Source of the DNA: Lumbricus terrestris
Taxonomy: Eukaryota > Annelida > Clitellata > Crassiclitellata > Lumbricidae
Direction of reading: 5' to 3'
NCBI GenBank assembly: GCA_949752735.1
Contig: OX457041.1
Location: 28,805,900 to 28,869,899, forward strand
DNA length: 64,000 bases
The position numbers and the translations under genes were made by a program. The notes beneath the pieces were generated by a model. The model did no database searches, was not told the DNA's origin, and saw nothing but the letters and a program-made list of their open reading frames with translations. This document shows, in pieces, positions 32,151-44,791 of the stretch. The number at the start of each line of letters is the position of its first letter. Positions within the stretch are counted from its first letter, which is position 1.

Positions 32151-32733
32151 ATGAGTTGTGTGATGAGATTTGATAATAGTTTTGTTACGTTATTAATCAA
32201 AACTCCCATTAGATAAAAGTATTATTTCTATATAATTTTTGTTAGCTTGACCAATGTTATACTGCAGCAACAATGATTAATGAAGTGGGTTTATAGGCAT
32301 CCACCATAGGCTCCATAGCAGAAACATAGGCCAAATGTTGCGCCCCTACTGCGTATATAGGCTAATAAAAATCCATTTATAGGATCAAACTGATCCTGAA
32401 AACAGTGGCAGCACCACGATAGGTCGCGGCAGATCATTTGACCTGTCTGTTTTACACCTGACCTGCTTTATGGCCTGTCAACAATTCTTTGGAATATTTA
32501 ATATCTTAATATTATTTAGGCCTACATTTAATTTCTTCGACCTATATAGGCTACTGATCGAATAACTCTCATGACCTTAATGCTACCTGCAGAAATAATT
32601 GTATAAGCTTAGCGGGCGACGCCACTCGTCGACAAACTCTATAATTATGGCCTACAGGATTTTACAGGACTTTCAGACAGTAGATCTAAATACGAATCAG
32701 TTTAGAAACAATTCGCTTAGTAGCCTAAAAGAC

Positions 32734-32764
<31 letters not shown>

Positions 32765-33405
32765 TTTTTTATTTTTTTATTTTTTTATATTATTATTGTT
32801 ATTATTATTATTATTTTAAGCCTATTATTGAAAGATCGTTATTTCTTATGCTGCGGTTTATCCTCGCCAGTCGATCCTTAGCTCAGCACTTATAGTGAAA
32901 TTTGGGATTGATATTTTCAACGCAATTACTTAAGGTTTTTGTTCTACACTCAGGACCAACCTTGGGATTTCATGACAAGATCTTGGGATTTACGAAAAAT
33001 GGAGAGTGGAAGCACTGGCAATCACTAATCCGATTACACCTGCTCAATCAGAGCGCTGCTCATTCAACCGCCTCCAGATAACAAAGGCACACCTGACAAC
33101 TACAATGCTCATTGATCACAGACATGACAGTTCTGTCGATGCATCCTCCTGAGGCCAGAGATCGTTCATTCGATTTGGACTTCAAGTCCTGGAGCTATTA
33201 ATTTTGCATCATCCACTTGCTGCATACAACTGACATAATAAGACTAACTGATTGTATCTAAACCGACTCGAGCTACTTGAGCATTTACGTAAACAGCGGC
33301 TTTATACTTGTTGAAGTTTTCCTTCGGAAAGCGGACTTTGTAATGACTCATTAAGTTCAGTAATAGGCCAATGTTAAACTTCGCTTTTCAAATGTTTTTT
33401 ATGAG

Positions 33406-33568
33406 ACGCGGTTGTGTGGGGGGTCATGTTCGGTGCCTTGGAGTCGGAAGGTTGCGGGTTCGAATTCCCGTCAAGCCGCCGCGTACGGACCCTGAGCAAG
33501 TCCTTCACTCGCAAGTCGCAATTGCTCAAGGGCTTCGGCATGAAACTCCGACTCGGTTTCGCGCTGTA
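33406..33568 (+). mobile_element. tRNA-derived SINE, 5' part
   Basis: It contains a pol III B-box-like GGTTCGAATTC (33458-33468), then CCCTGAGCAAGTCCTTCACTC and GGCATGAAACTCCGACTCGG, all shared with the SINE at 63420-63660. It is split at a TA by the element 33569-34949 and resumes at 34950-34995 (TCGTGAGCGCATCTGA). The resemblance to a tRNA is through the promoter boxes only; there is no full cloverleaf gene. Confidence 0.7.
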
Positions 33569-34949
33569 GGGGAGAACAGGCACCCTTGATCCCGATGCAC
33601 CCTTGATCCTTTGACGTTTTCTCTGGAATTACTTACTTACTTGACTGTGGCAGGGCACCAGACTATGTATAATAGTGATCATTTGCATGTGGCTGCGTTT
33701 TGGGCTTTCATTATTTCTTTGTTTACCTTCTATAGCTGTCACATGATTTCATAGCCGAAAATTGTAGTTTTCCGTTCATCTAACGAACCTCATAAAATGG
33801 AACTTACTTCAGATCTCGTCATCTGCGTTACATATATTGGGACAGAAAATAGTATTCTTACCATACAGATATATTTTTGGCGATATATTTGAAGCGATGA
33901 TAAAGTTTTAGTATTTTTTGTGAAAAGACTATGGTGAGGCACCCTTGATCCTAGCATGCGTGTGCACCCATGATCCCCAGGTTAATGGTGCGCACGTGAC
34001 GAATTATGAATACAAAGATAACCTAATTAATCTTTGCGCGCACCATAAGCTTCATTTCTCGAAACTGAATCATTATATCGCATATGAATTTGTTATAAAC
34101 AATTTGGAATTTATTGTAGGCAGTGTTCAGATATATTTACGGGTCAATCTTTCCTAAGCTCTGTGGAGGACCATGATCTACAGCATAGCCATAGGATCAC
34201 AGTTGACTGCAAACAGTAATTTTAATCTGTCTGCCCATGAGCTTGTTGACTTAATGAAGCAATATTTTTAAACTATAGGAAATTTTAAAATAAAACAATA
34301 TGAAGAGTCTGGATCATGAAAGATTCTAAACAACCCCATTGTGGGCACCCTATTGGTGATTTTTTCCTGAATGATATAAAGAATAAAGACTCGTGTCATA
34401 TTTTACATTATAAGGCCCCTACATGTATTTACGCCTTTCTGTTCAATGCAAAACTTCATAAAGTTTGACAAAATTGCTATTTTAGCAAATTATCCTAAAT
34501 CAGGTTTTTATTCACATTGCCATGTATAGGCCAATTTTAAGTTTGCCTAATTCATTAAAAAAATGTATAAAGTTTAACCCAAAAGCTAGAGTTAATGCAA
34601 GATTTGTGTTCTGATTGTCAATTCTACCCTCACTTTTGTTATTTTCATTAAAATAGCCTGTTTTATATTATGTTTCAACATAGCAGATCAAGGGTTCCTA
34701 CATAGGATCAAGGGTGCCAATATAGGGGATCAAGGGTGCCAACCTGTGGGCACCCTTGATCTCTTTTGGGTACCTCGACTAAATCTGTAATATCTTTTGT
34801 CAATGAAATTTATTTAGAGGATTAAATATCTTGGATGATGCACAACATAATTCTCTATCAAATGACATCTTAAAATATTTACTAAAGCTTATATATTCAC
34901 TTAAATTCAGAAAAATCTAAAAAGAGGATCAAGGGTGCCTGTTCTCCCC
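33569..34949. mobile_element. TA-flanked DNA element with GATCAAGGGTGCC repeats
   Basis: The ends GGGGAGAACAGGCACCCTTG and CAAGGGTGCCTGTTCTCCCC are perfect inverted repeats extending through GATC. TA flanks both sides (33567-33568, 34950-34951), and the SINE continues across the gap. The word GCACCCTTGATCC or its complement occurs repeatedly near both ends (33590, 33945-33975, 34690-34765). No transposase ORF is visible, so it is probably non-autonomous. TA insertion suggests Tc1/mariner-type movement, but the TIR matches no family I know. Confidence 0.8.
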
Positions 34950-34994
34950 TAGTCGTGAGCGCATCTGACTATAAATCTTGAAGTGGCCTCATAA

Positions 34995-35158
34995 TACATA
35001 CATACATACATAGATACATAGATACATACATACATATACACATACATACATACATACATACATACATACATACATACATACATACATACATACATACATA
35101 CATACATGCATACATACATACATACATACATACATACAATGTCATACATACATACATA
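34995..35158. repeat. (ACAT)n microsatellite
   Basis: About 160 bp of ACAT units with a few GATA, TGCA and TATA variants, starting just after the SINE end. Frames of repeated MYVC on the minus strand are artefacts. Confidence 0.95.
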
Positions 35159-35198
35159 GGCCTACATACAAAATAATGTCAAAAGGTTCACTTGTATG

Positions 35199-35344
35199 CA
35201 GTGCCTAAAGTGTGGAAAAATAAGTGCCTGGACGCCCTTTACCTTTCCAGTCTGTGCTCGCCAATAAGTGGCTGGACGGCATTCAGATTTTAAAACAAGT
35301 GCATGGACGCCGTCCATGACCGTCCAGGCACACTTTAAGCCCTG
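35199..35344. mobile_element. hAT-type MITE (CAGGGCTTAAAGTG family)
   Basis: 146 bp with ends CAGTGCCTAAAGTGTGG and CACACTTTAAGCCCTG, and exact 8-bp duplication CTTGTATG (35191-35198, 35345-35352). Contains CATGGACGCCGTCCATG, a palindrome shared with the longer member at 62512-62721, which is in the opposite orientation. Confidence 0.88.
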
Positions 35345-37055
35345 CTTGTATGGTCCTCTGGTTGCCAAATAAATTATGCATATAGGGCGGATAGATGGCG
35401 AGCGCTATAGCGTGAGATTAAAATTTCCCGTGGTTCGCATATTAGGCCTATAAGCTCGTCGACCGGAATCGCTCTAATTTTACGTCATCTACTGCGCTGG
35501 TTTCCTGTAAGAAGGTATGGAGCCTTAACTGCTCGTTAGGTGCCAACATTATAGACATAGGTCTACTGTGCTGCCCTACCGCACTACTAAGTTATAGTTG
35601 TGTGAAAAGGCATTTTCATGAATAACACAAATCAAAACAAAACACAGAAGGTATTTGCAGTCAGTTGAAAACGATTGACGAGTTCAGATGTTTGCCGTTT
35701 ACGCACGTACCAACACAATTTCCCATTCCTTACAAAGCCAACGTCCCATAAAACGATGATTTTTCACTCTGATTTATTATCAATTTGTCCAATAATTTAT
35801 CCTATTATCGGAGCTGACGTCTGCACATTGTTTTATCATTATAGCACACAGTTACAGACACAAAATATTGTTGCTAAGTTTGAAAATAATCGTTAGTTTT
35901 ATTATTTTGTTATTTAAACTGTTCGAATAAGTGTGGTGTCACAATTTATACTACGGTACATCACACACACACACGCACGCACACACACACACACACACGC
36001 ACACGCACACACACACACACTTTTTTCACATGATATTAAATATGTATGTAATATACATGTATATGTATCTATATATTATGTGTATATGTGCTTCATGTAG
36101 CATTGTAGCCTATCTGTGTAGCCTATACGATCGAGACATAGAGACTGAGAGAGAATGACATTTCTGCACAGACTCGATAAATGTCCGCGAACTGTGACAG
36201 CTACATGTACATGTGCTATAGGCCATACCATTATTGGTAGCCACGACTTGCGCTTTTTTTTACTTCTGGATGCCGTGAAGAATTGAACCGTGACTCGAGG
36301 AAGTCACAAAGGCAGATGATGATGTGCACGTGGGGCTGACTGGCTGGTGGTTGACTTGAGTCGATTGTCCGATTGTCAGATAGCGGTTTGAAACATCAAC
36401 GGTAGTGATTAAAATTTTACCTTTAGCTAGTCTATCACGATGCCTCAACATACCAAGCATCGCACAAGTTCATCTGGTCTTTGCTTACTTAAACTGAATC
36501 TTATCTTCAACGACCTTAATTGTTATTTGAACAATCTTTATACCTAATCGAGTCACGTAATGCACAAATCAATATTATCAAACAGTTCTAAGTCCGACAT
36601 AATCTTTAATTGGTCTAAACGACTCTCTGATCACTGATCAGTCCAGGTCACATAGCCAAATAAATTTGTCAAAAATCTCTGCCAAAGTGCAAGAATAGCA
36701 CTTAGCCTGATCACCGATGGGGCGTATAGTATATGAGTCGCTATTCCCAACATTTATAATGAGCACATTTTTAAATTCTAAAATATATACACCTAGCAAA
36801 AAAACCCAGCTGCAGTGGAATCTTAACATGGAGCAGAGGATAGATGCTCAACCTTCATCCCATTTATGCCCCAAATGCTCACACTGGCATCCCCGCCATT
36901 CTCGCACAATCTACTTTATATAGACCTACTTGTTTACCAAATTTTTGGGGAAATGAGTTGTATGCATTATGTAAGCTATAGTCCTAATTCTGTGTGATCA
37001 TTATTAAAGCTAAATATAATATAGCTTCATTTTCAAAGCAGCCTTAGATGATCCA

Positions 37056-37090
<35 letters not shown>

Positions 37091-37253
37091 GTATATATAT
37101 ATGTGTATATATACCTTTTATATAGGCCTTATATATTTAGGACATTGTGAAATCAAACTTCTCATTCTAAAATCAACTGGACGCGTTTAATTGATATCGC
37201 ATTTTTTGGTCCATCGCTCACTTCCCTCTCCTTAGAGGATGTTCGTTCCTACC
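35345..37253. other. No gene; (CA)n and (TA)n tracts
   Basis: Contains a CA/GC-rich dinucleotide tract at 35961-36020 and a TA tract at 37055-37112. Elsewhere there are only short ORFs without motifs. Confidence 0.6.
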
Positions 37254-37516
37254 CAGCGGCGCCCGCAGGCGTACGCACTTACGCAAGTGCGTACAGCAGC
37301 GGCGCCTGCAGACGTACGCACATACGTAGGCTAAGTGCGTACAGCGCGATGACACAAAAAAAGTCATCAGTTTTTTCGGCGGATAGAAAAGGTATGTTTT
37401 TGTGAAATTCTAGGTTGATGACTAAAAAAAGGTCATCAGTTTTTGTCGGCGGATAGAAAAGGTATTTTTTGTGAAATTCTAGGTTGATGACTAAAAAAAA
37501 AGGTCATCAGTATTTG

Positions 37517-39882
37517 CAGGGCTGAAAGTGGTTTGGAAAAGTTGCCGGGTCGGTCTTTTGGCCGCGGGTCTGTCTTTTGGCCGGAAAGCGCCGAAGGCGC
37601 GATGATGCGAGTGCCGAAGGCACGAAGCCCATACCGACTAGGGGGTCTGGGGGAGCGTCGTAAGCTCCCCCAGCGGGGTCTGGGGCGGAGCCCCAGCGAC
37701 CAACGCATTTTTAGCTGTGTCGACCTCAACTAGAGTCCATTTTAGGCTCTTATTTGCCAGCTATTTTATGAACGATGAAGTCATAAAAACTGCAAGAAGA
37801 AGTCTTTTTGCAGAGTAGCAGATTATCAGGATAACAAAGTCAAAAGAAATGGGTTTTGGCTTTACCATGATCACAAAAGTTACAAGTTTAGGCCTATAAC
37901 AAGTTTCTAAGTTTACAGCTGTCATAATTATGAGTACCGTATAGGAAAACCCTTTATGGGTTTACCAGCTCAACCCACCCAAAATGTGTAATTTGAATTC
38001 TAATTTTTTTTTAAAGCTAATTCTTTGAAGGCTTAACCTATACTTTGTGTATTTTGCAACCATTGCTTAGTGTTGAACCACTAGCACTAGCCTCAAGTCA
38101 CTTCACTATGGTTGAATATCCCAGAGCGAATCCACATCAAAGTTCTCTCCTTAACCTACAACTCCCTACAAATTACAATGCTCCCAGTCCAGATATGTTC
38201 GCGAACTGTTCACCATCCAGCCAATCAGCTGTACCCGATCATCGGCCTGTCTTTCTCTCTCGACCGCCGGTCACAAGTCATCTCAAGTTCTCCAACCGAG
38301 CCATATCCAACACAGCACCACGCATTTGGAATGATCTGTCTCCTGAATTCCGATCTTTTTCAGTTCCTCCACCATCATTCCTGATCACACACCATCACCT
38401 TCCTCAGGCTCCTCCATCCATCACACCTTGGGCTTTTAATTCGAAAATGAAGTCTCAAAAACTCTTACTATGTCTCATCTGATCCTCCACCCTCCAATTC
38501 CCGGTCCAGACGACACTCGCCTTAGTTGCTGTCCCGCCCCTCTGATTCTTTGGTAACTCGACCCGGACCACCTTCGGACTATTCTTACGGACAACTCTTT
38601 TGACTCGACGCAGCGCTCGTGAATAAGCTGGTGCCCCGCGTTTGGCTTATGAGTAGCGCTTTAGAAGTTTGGAGATGACGGTTTCGATCGATTGCGATTA
38701 CTAAGAGAGGGATGGGTTTGGTGGAGGAAATATTCCCATTCCCATTATCAAAATGTTTTTGAATTTACACGCTGCAATATTACATTAGCATGTCAGGCTC
38801 TCATTATAGCGAAAATGCTCATCATTTAATTGCTGATAGTCGTGGTTTACGGCTTAAAAGTGTCTTCTCCTATTGTTTAAATCTGTCAAATTTCCTAACT
38901 GTAATGCTATTATTTTAAGCTGTCATCTCAGCAAAATCTCTCATAATTTCACTGCTGAAAGACTTGATTTAAGAGTTCAACAAATATCCCCTCCCCAGTG
39001 GTCAAATTTGATGAATTTCCACATTGCAGTAATAGCATTGTAGGCTGTCATTTTAACGAAACGGCTGCTCATTCCAGTGCCGAAAGTCGCGGTTTATGAC
39101 TTCAAAAGGGAACCCTTGTATTTTAAAAATGTTTTTACATAATTATCCACACTGCATGCAGTGGCATCATTTTAAGCTGTCATCTCAACAAATTTATCAT
39201 CATTATTTCATTGCTGACCGAAAATTGAATGGCTTAAGTGTTCAATGAATGTCTCCACCACTGTCACCACGTCGTAGGCCTATAAATATTTGAATTTCCA
39301 CACTGCAGAGGAAGAATGCAGAATTTTTTGCTGTCGTCGTAACAAAATTGCTCATTATGTAGAGGCCTAAGCTTATAAGCAATGGATAACACTCTAGAAA
39401 TGTATAGAGTCTAATGATATTTATGAAATATTTCTGAAATATTGGGGATATCAGTATCTCTATCCCCAAGCGCAAATTTTGGGATCCGCCCTCTGGCCCC
39501 CTAAGTCTCCGCCTATGAATGCTGCTGCTAATTTAACACCTCATTTCCTAATGTAGTTGTACAGGACTACCGGCGTAGCCCCTCCTAGAAAGCCGGCGGG
39601 CCACCCGGTAAGGTTATAAGGTGCACATAACCTCATCACGGGTCGGGGCATGTTTAACATATCTGCGGTGTATTCATTAGCATAAACATCTACGCTAGTC
39701 ATTTGCCGACATTTAAAAAAACTACCGTTTTAACCTAGTTTTTGGCGAATGACGACCTTTTTTTAGTCATTCGCAACTGATTTTTGGTAAACAAGCGACC
39801 CGGCTGAGACCCGGCAACAGCAGGTCTCGAAAATCGTTGCCGGGTCGCAGACCCGGACCGACCCGGCTCACTTTCAGCCCTG
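37517..39882. mobile_element. hAT-type element (CAGGGCTGAAAGTG family), nested
   Basis: The ends CAGGGCTGAAAGTGG and CACTTTCAGCCCTG, with GCCGGGTCGG / CCGACCCGGC inside, are inverted. The 8-bp duplication AGTATTTG is exact (37509-37516, 39883-39890). The interior contains an L2/CR1 tail and no transposase frame. 39560-39620 (CCGGCGTAGCCC, GGCGGGCCACCCGG) is GC-rich and unassigned. Confidence 0.87.
38060..38700 (+). mobile_element. L2/CR1-like LINE 3' end
   Basis: The plus strand reads IPERIHIKVLSLTYNSLQ, then frameshifted remnants of SNRAISNTAPRIWNDLSPEF, the conserved end of ORF2. The 3' UTR runs AATAAGCTGGTGCCCCGCG, matching on the opposite strand CGCGGGAACCAGCTTATTC of the 9.1-kb copy, and ends near TGCGATTACTA. 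Its orientation is opposite to the copies at 4.3 and 9.1 kb. Confidence 0.75.
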
Positions 39883-40618
39883 AGTATTTGTCGGCGGATA
39901 GAAAAGGTATTTTTTGTGAAATTCTAGGCTGATGACTAAAAAAAAAGGTCATCAGTTTTTTCGGCGACCTAACGAAAAGTTTTTCCTGTTCGCCCCTCCA
40001 TCGAAAATTTCTGTGCGTACAAGAAAAAATCCTGCGGGCGCCGCTGTTCCTACCCTTGGTTGAAAACGTAATTTTTTAAAATAAAATTAAGTAAGAATAA
40101 TGATATTCAAGTTTCCCTTTAAACTCCGGTGGTCCTAGCGCATTGCGCAAAGCTTTCCCTCCGCAGAATAACTGTTCACGTTATTTTTCCCACAAACACA
40201 ATTAATATGAAATTGAGGCGCGTATGAATCGTCGCAAATAGTTAAGTTGAAATCATGCAAAGGATAATGAAAAATATAAGCTTATAGGCTGTTATGATGC
40301 TCCACAGGGGCAAGGCATGGCATCTGAAAGAAAATGATCGAATGAGATCTGTATGGCTTGGTATATAAGCAATAGATAATTCGAAATATTAGGTGTGCAA
40401 AGATATTGGAATGTCACGAACTTATATTTCTCGGGTGCAGGCCGCCATACTGTATAGGCCCTACGTCAAATAGCCTGCATGACTAAATATATAATTAATT
40501 AATTATATGCCTATAATTATGTGAAAATGCATTTTATCATACATCGCCAATGGGCTTTTCATCTGTTCTATATTGTAGCCTACACAGTGCATGTGTAAAA
40601 GGAGTGTGAAAAGAGGAG

Positions 40619-40862
40619 AGGGAGACAGACAGACAGGCAGACAGACAGACAGACAGGCAGGCAGGCAGGCAGACAGACAGACAGACAAAGAGCGAGAGAG
40701 ACAGACAGACAGAGACAGAGACATACAGCAAGAAAGAGAGACAGAGACAAAGACAGAGAGCAAGAAAGAGAGACAGAGAGAGACAGAGAGACAAAGAGAA
40801 AGAGAGAGACAGAGATAGAGACATAGACAGAGAGACAGAGAGACAGAAACAGAGACAAAGAT
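40619..40862. repeat. (GACA)n purine-rich tract
   Basis: GACA, GGCA and GAGA repeats, strongly purine-biased on the plus strand. Long Leu/Ser frames on the minus strand are artefacts. A further GAAGAGGA-type purine tract lies at 41038-41175. 41175-41546 shows nothing recognisable. Confidence 0.93.
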
Positions 40863-41554
40863 GGTGAAGATGTAGAAAAGAGATGTACTATAACAGATGG
40901 CACAGCTGCTGGTTGTCTCCTGTCATGTCACGGCTGTCAATGTATAGACCTACTTCTCTTTATAAATAAATAGTCTATGGCTGTCAACGAGCGACCACAG
41001 TTTCGCATGAGGCCACCATACGAGCAAAACTATAATAGCGAGAAAAGGTGAAGAAGAAATAGTAGGAGACTGGAGAAGGACGAAGAGGACCAGGAGGAGA
41101 GGAAAAGAGGAGCAGGTGGAGGACGAAGAAGTGGAAGAGAAGGAGGTAGACGTGGAGGAGGTGAAGAAGAAGGAGGAGTACTATATTTATCAGTGACGTC
41201 GTATACCTGAGGACACATGCGTCGTTGCATCCATTGGTCGAGATCGATTTAAGAAGACCTGTATGATTGCGAGCGGAGGTCATTATTGAGGTTGTGATGT
41301 GCATGCATGCTGCACGGCGCAGTGCAGGCGTGTAGTAGTAGCTATAGGTCTATTATACCGTTTGTATGCGAATCGAACGACGACGTGTCTTAAGTGACTT
41401 ACAGTCGGTCGTCGCTCGATCTGGACGATAAAACAATAATTATTTAAGGTAAGACACGATTTCTCGCACAATTGGTCAACTTTAGTAGGTTATAATTACT
41501 TAATAGAATTTGCGACATCAGGTGGGATTTTCGTGAGGTTAACTTGATCTAGTC

Positions 41555-42505
41555 CAGGGGTCTCAAACACGCGGCCCGCGGGCCGCATGCGGCCCGCGAA
41601 CCCGATTAATGCGGCCCGCGAACAGCCTCCTGGCGTTTGATTTTTTTAAAAAGAGAAATCGGTCTAAAAGAATTTTAGAGTTTCTTTACGATTTGGACCA
41701 ATGTTAAACTGCTTTCTACTTCTTTTGCTGTGGACATTGAGTCCCCAACAGCAGATATAGGCATATATGCAGATAGATGGATGGATCCGATTTGACCAGG
41801 GTCCATGACAACAAAGGCCGCTACCCTGGACAGAAATTTGCTCGGTGTATTACAACATTTAAGAGCTTTCTGCAGATGGAATTAGTGGACTTTCAGTGAG
41901 ATGCAACGCCGTGGCAGAAGTATGCTACAGCGAAGTTTTATACCGGTGTCGCTAAATAGAGTATCTCCGCAATAATTGTAAGCCTATCTTCCCAGATGAT
42001 GAGAAGTTGAAAAATGTCACTTCCGCGTGTGTTTAGTTTTGCAAATTAACTTCCATTTGCTTGGTTTTTGAACAATTACATTAACAGGTATAGGCCCTAT
42101 GTTTATTCATATAATTTTGGTGACTTTGGTTTAGAGGACTTAGAACATTTAGAACACTTAAAACACTTAGAGTCTCTTGGTCTAACCATATTCGAGTTGA
42201 ATTACTCTGAATATTTCTTAGGATACTTAAAAATTTGGAGTCATTTTAAATTATAGCGCTCATGCATTTTCGATAATTGGGATAGAATGTTTTTTTTCAA
42301 TTTTGTTTGTAGTACCATTAAAGTTACACTTAAAAATATAATATTATTATGTGAATTTAACAGGTTCATATCATAATTACAGTATTGTATGCTGCAATGA
42401 CACATGACTAATTTCACATGCACGCGAAAATTTTTATGTTGCGGCCCGCGAGTCATTAAAATTTCCAAATGCGGCCCACATACTGACTTGAGTTTGAGAC
42501 CCCTG
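41555..42505. mobile_element. hAT element (CAGRGGTCTCAAAC family), uninterrupted
   Basis: 951 bp with ends CAGGGGTCTCAAACACGCGG and GAGTTTGAGACCCCTG. The 8-bp duplication ATCTAGTC is exact (41547-41554, 42506-42513). It is the intact-length relative of the element at 19718-31209 in the opposite orientation. No ORF suggests a transposase; it is non-autonomous. Confidence 0.92.
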
Positions 42506-42567
42506 ATCTAGTCATTATATCCATACACATTGTGTATAAGCCAATACATGTATAAAATATTATGTAT

Positions 42568-42755
42568 GCATGTCTATCTGTCTGTCTGTCTGTCTGTCTG
42601 TCTGTATGTATGTATGTATGTATGTATGTATGTATGTATGTATGTATGTATGTATGTATGTATGTATGTATGTATGTATGTATGCATGCATGCATGCATG
42701 CATGCATGCATGCATGCATGCATGTATGTTTGTATGTATGTATGTATGTATGTAT
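42568..42755. repeat. (TGTC)n(TGTA)n(TGCA)n microsatellite, left part
   Basis: About 190 bp of tetranucleotide units. The GTAT run continues after the Gypsy element at 54057-54166, so the retrotransposon inserted into this microsatellite. Confidence 0.95.
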
Positions 42756-42811
42756 TGTAGCGGACCTGCCTGGGCGTTAAATTTTTGTAAAATTGCTCCT
42801 CTACGTGTCCC

Positions 42812-44770
42812 TGTATGTTGAGTATGTTCCGTTATGTTCCATGATGTTCCCTCGTGTTCCTTATGTTCCCTATGTTCCTATGTTCCCTGATGTTCCTTAT
42901 GATCCCTTTATGTTCCCTTGATGTTCCCTCGTGTTCCTTATGTTCCCTTGATGTTCCCTGATGTTCCCTGATGTTCCTTTATGTTCCGTATGTTCTGTTA
43001 TGTTCCTTATGTTCCCTTGATGTTCCGTATGTTCCCTATGTTCTGTATGTTCTGTATGTTCCTTGATGTTCCCTATGTTCCTTTGATGTTCCCTCATGTT
43101 CTCTCATGTTCCGTATGTTCTGTATGTTCCTTGTGTTCCCTATGTTCCTCGATGTTCCCTCATGTTCCGTATGTTCCTTATGTTCCCTGATGTTCCTTAT
43201 GTTCCTTATGTTCCGTATGTTCCTTATGTTCCCTTATGTTCTGTATGTTCCTCGATGTTCCTTATGTTCCCTCATGTTCCTTTTATGTTCCTTATGTTCC
43301 TTCGTGTTCCCTCGTGTTCCTTATGTTCCCTTGATGTTCCCTATGTTCCCTTGATGTTCCCTCGTGTTCCTTATGTTCCCTTTATGTTCTCTGATGTTCC
43401 TTGATGTTCCCTTGATGTTCCTCATGTTCCCTTGGTGTTCCTCATGTTCCCTTTATGTTCCTTATGTTCCTTCGTGTTCCCTGATGTTCCTTATGTTCCC
43501 TTATGTTCCCTCGTGTTCCGTATGTTCCCTATCTTCCCTCATGTTCCTTATGTTCCCTATGTTCCCTCATGTTCCTCGATGTTCCGTATGTTCCTTATGT
43601 TCCCTGATGTTCCTTATGTTCCTTATGTTCCCTTGATGTTCCCTCGTGTTCCTTATGTTCCCTTTATGTTCCCTGATGTTCTGTTATGTTCTCTGATGTT
43701 CCCTCGTGTTCCGTATGTTCCTTATGTTCTGTCATGTTCCCTGTGTTCCCTTGATGTTCCCTTATGTTCCTTGATGTTCTGTTATGTTCCTGATGTTCCT
43801 GATGTTTCCTTATGTTCCCTCGTGTTCCCTATGTTCTGTTATGTTCCCTTGTGTTCCTCGATGTTCTGTATGTTCCTTGATGTTCCCTTATGTTCCCCCG
43901 ATGTTCCGTTATGTTCCTTATGTTCCGTATGTTCCCTTTGTTCCCTATGTTCTTTTGATGTTCCCTCGTGTTCCTTATGTTCCCTATGTTCTGTCATGTT
44001 CCCTGTGTTCCCTTGATGTTCCCTTATGTTCCTCGATGTTCTGTATGTTCCCTTTGTTCCCTATGTTCTTTTGATGTTCCCTCGTGCTCCTTATGTTCCC
44101 TATGTTCTGTCATGTTCCCTGTGTTCCCTTGATGTTCCCTTATGTTCCTTGATGTTCTGTTATGTTCCTGATGTTCCCTATGTTCCTTATGTTCCCTCAT
44201 GTTCCCTATGTTCTGTCATGTTCCCTGTGTTCCCTTGATGTTCCCTTATGTTCCTTGATGTTCTGTTATGTTCCTGATGTTCCTGATGTTCCCTTATGTT
44301 CCTTATGTTCCCTCGTGTTCCCTATGTTCTGTTATGTTCCCTTGTGTTCCTCGATGTTCTGTATGTTCCTTGATGTTCCCTTGTGTTCCGTATGTTCTCT
44401 CATGTTCCGTATGTTCCCTATGTTCCTTTGATGTTCCCTCGTGTTCCCTTATGTTCCTTATGTTCCTGATGTTCCCTGATGTTCTGTCATGTTCCTTATG
44501 TTCCTTATGTTCCCTCTATGTTCCGTATGTTCCGTATGTTCCCTATGTTCCCTCATGTTCCTGATGTTCCCTCGTGTTCCCTTATGTTCCTTATGTTCCC
44601 TATGTGTTCCTTATGTTCCTTGTGTTCCCTTTATGTTCCTTCGATGTTCCCTATGTTCCTTATGTTCCCTTGTGTTCTCTGATGTTCTGTCATGTTCTTT
44701 ATGTTCCCTCGATGTTCCCTTTATGTTCTTCATGTTCCCGTGTGTTCCCGCGTGTTCCCTCTGTTCCCTC
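42812..44770 (+). repeat. Degenerate ~10-bp tandem array in U3
   Basis: About 1.96 kb of TATGTTCC units with variable spacers (CTG, TTG, CTCG, GTA, CTT), unit length about 9-12. Frames through it give repeated MFPYVP/CSLCS-type peptides on the plus strand and EHTEH-type on the minus strand; these are artefacts of the repeat. The same array is in the 3' LTR at 51340-53298. Confidence 0.92.
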
Positions 44771-44784
44771 CGAGCCTGGTCGGC

Positions 44785-44791
44785 TATAAAA
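44785..44791 (+). promoter_or_regulatory. TATA box of the Gypsy LTR
   Basis: GGCTATAAAAGGAGCCGG is a classic TATA context at LTR position about 2030. The expected start would lie near 44815, marking the R region that ends after AATAAA at 45395. The 3' LTR repeats it at 53313. Confidence 0.75.

Larger units (their letters stand above)
37254..40046. mobile_element. hAT-type element (CAGCGGCGCC family) with nested insertion
   Basis: The ends CAGCGGCGCCCGCAGG and CCTGCGGGCGCCGCTG are perfect inverted repeats with exact 8-bp duplication TTCCTACC (37246-37253, 40047-40054). The first 55 bp are duplicated in tandem (CAGCGGCGCC again at 37298). Without the inner element it would be about 419 bp. The unit GGCGGATAGAAAAGGTAT plus GATGACTAAAAAAAGGTC is repeated at about 37378, 37447 and 39894. 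Confidence 0.88.

Noticed and set aside
41030..41304. Minus-strand ORFs rich in Leu/Pro/Ser
   Set aside because: Produced by a purine-rich tract; no motif and two competing frames.
43096..44682. Long plus-strand ORFs with MFPYVP/CSLCS repeats (and their twins at 51624-53210)
   Set aside because: They come from a stop-poor tandem array in the LTR and appear in several overlapping frames; no domain and no independent coding signal.
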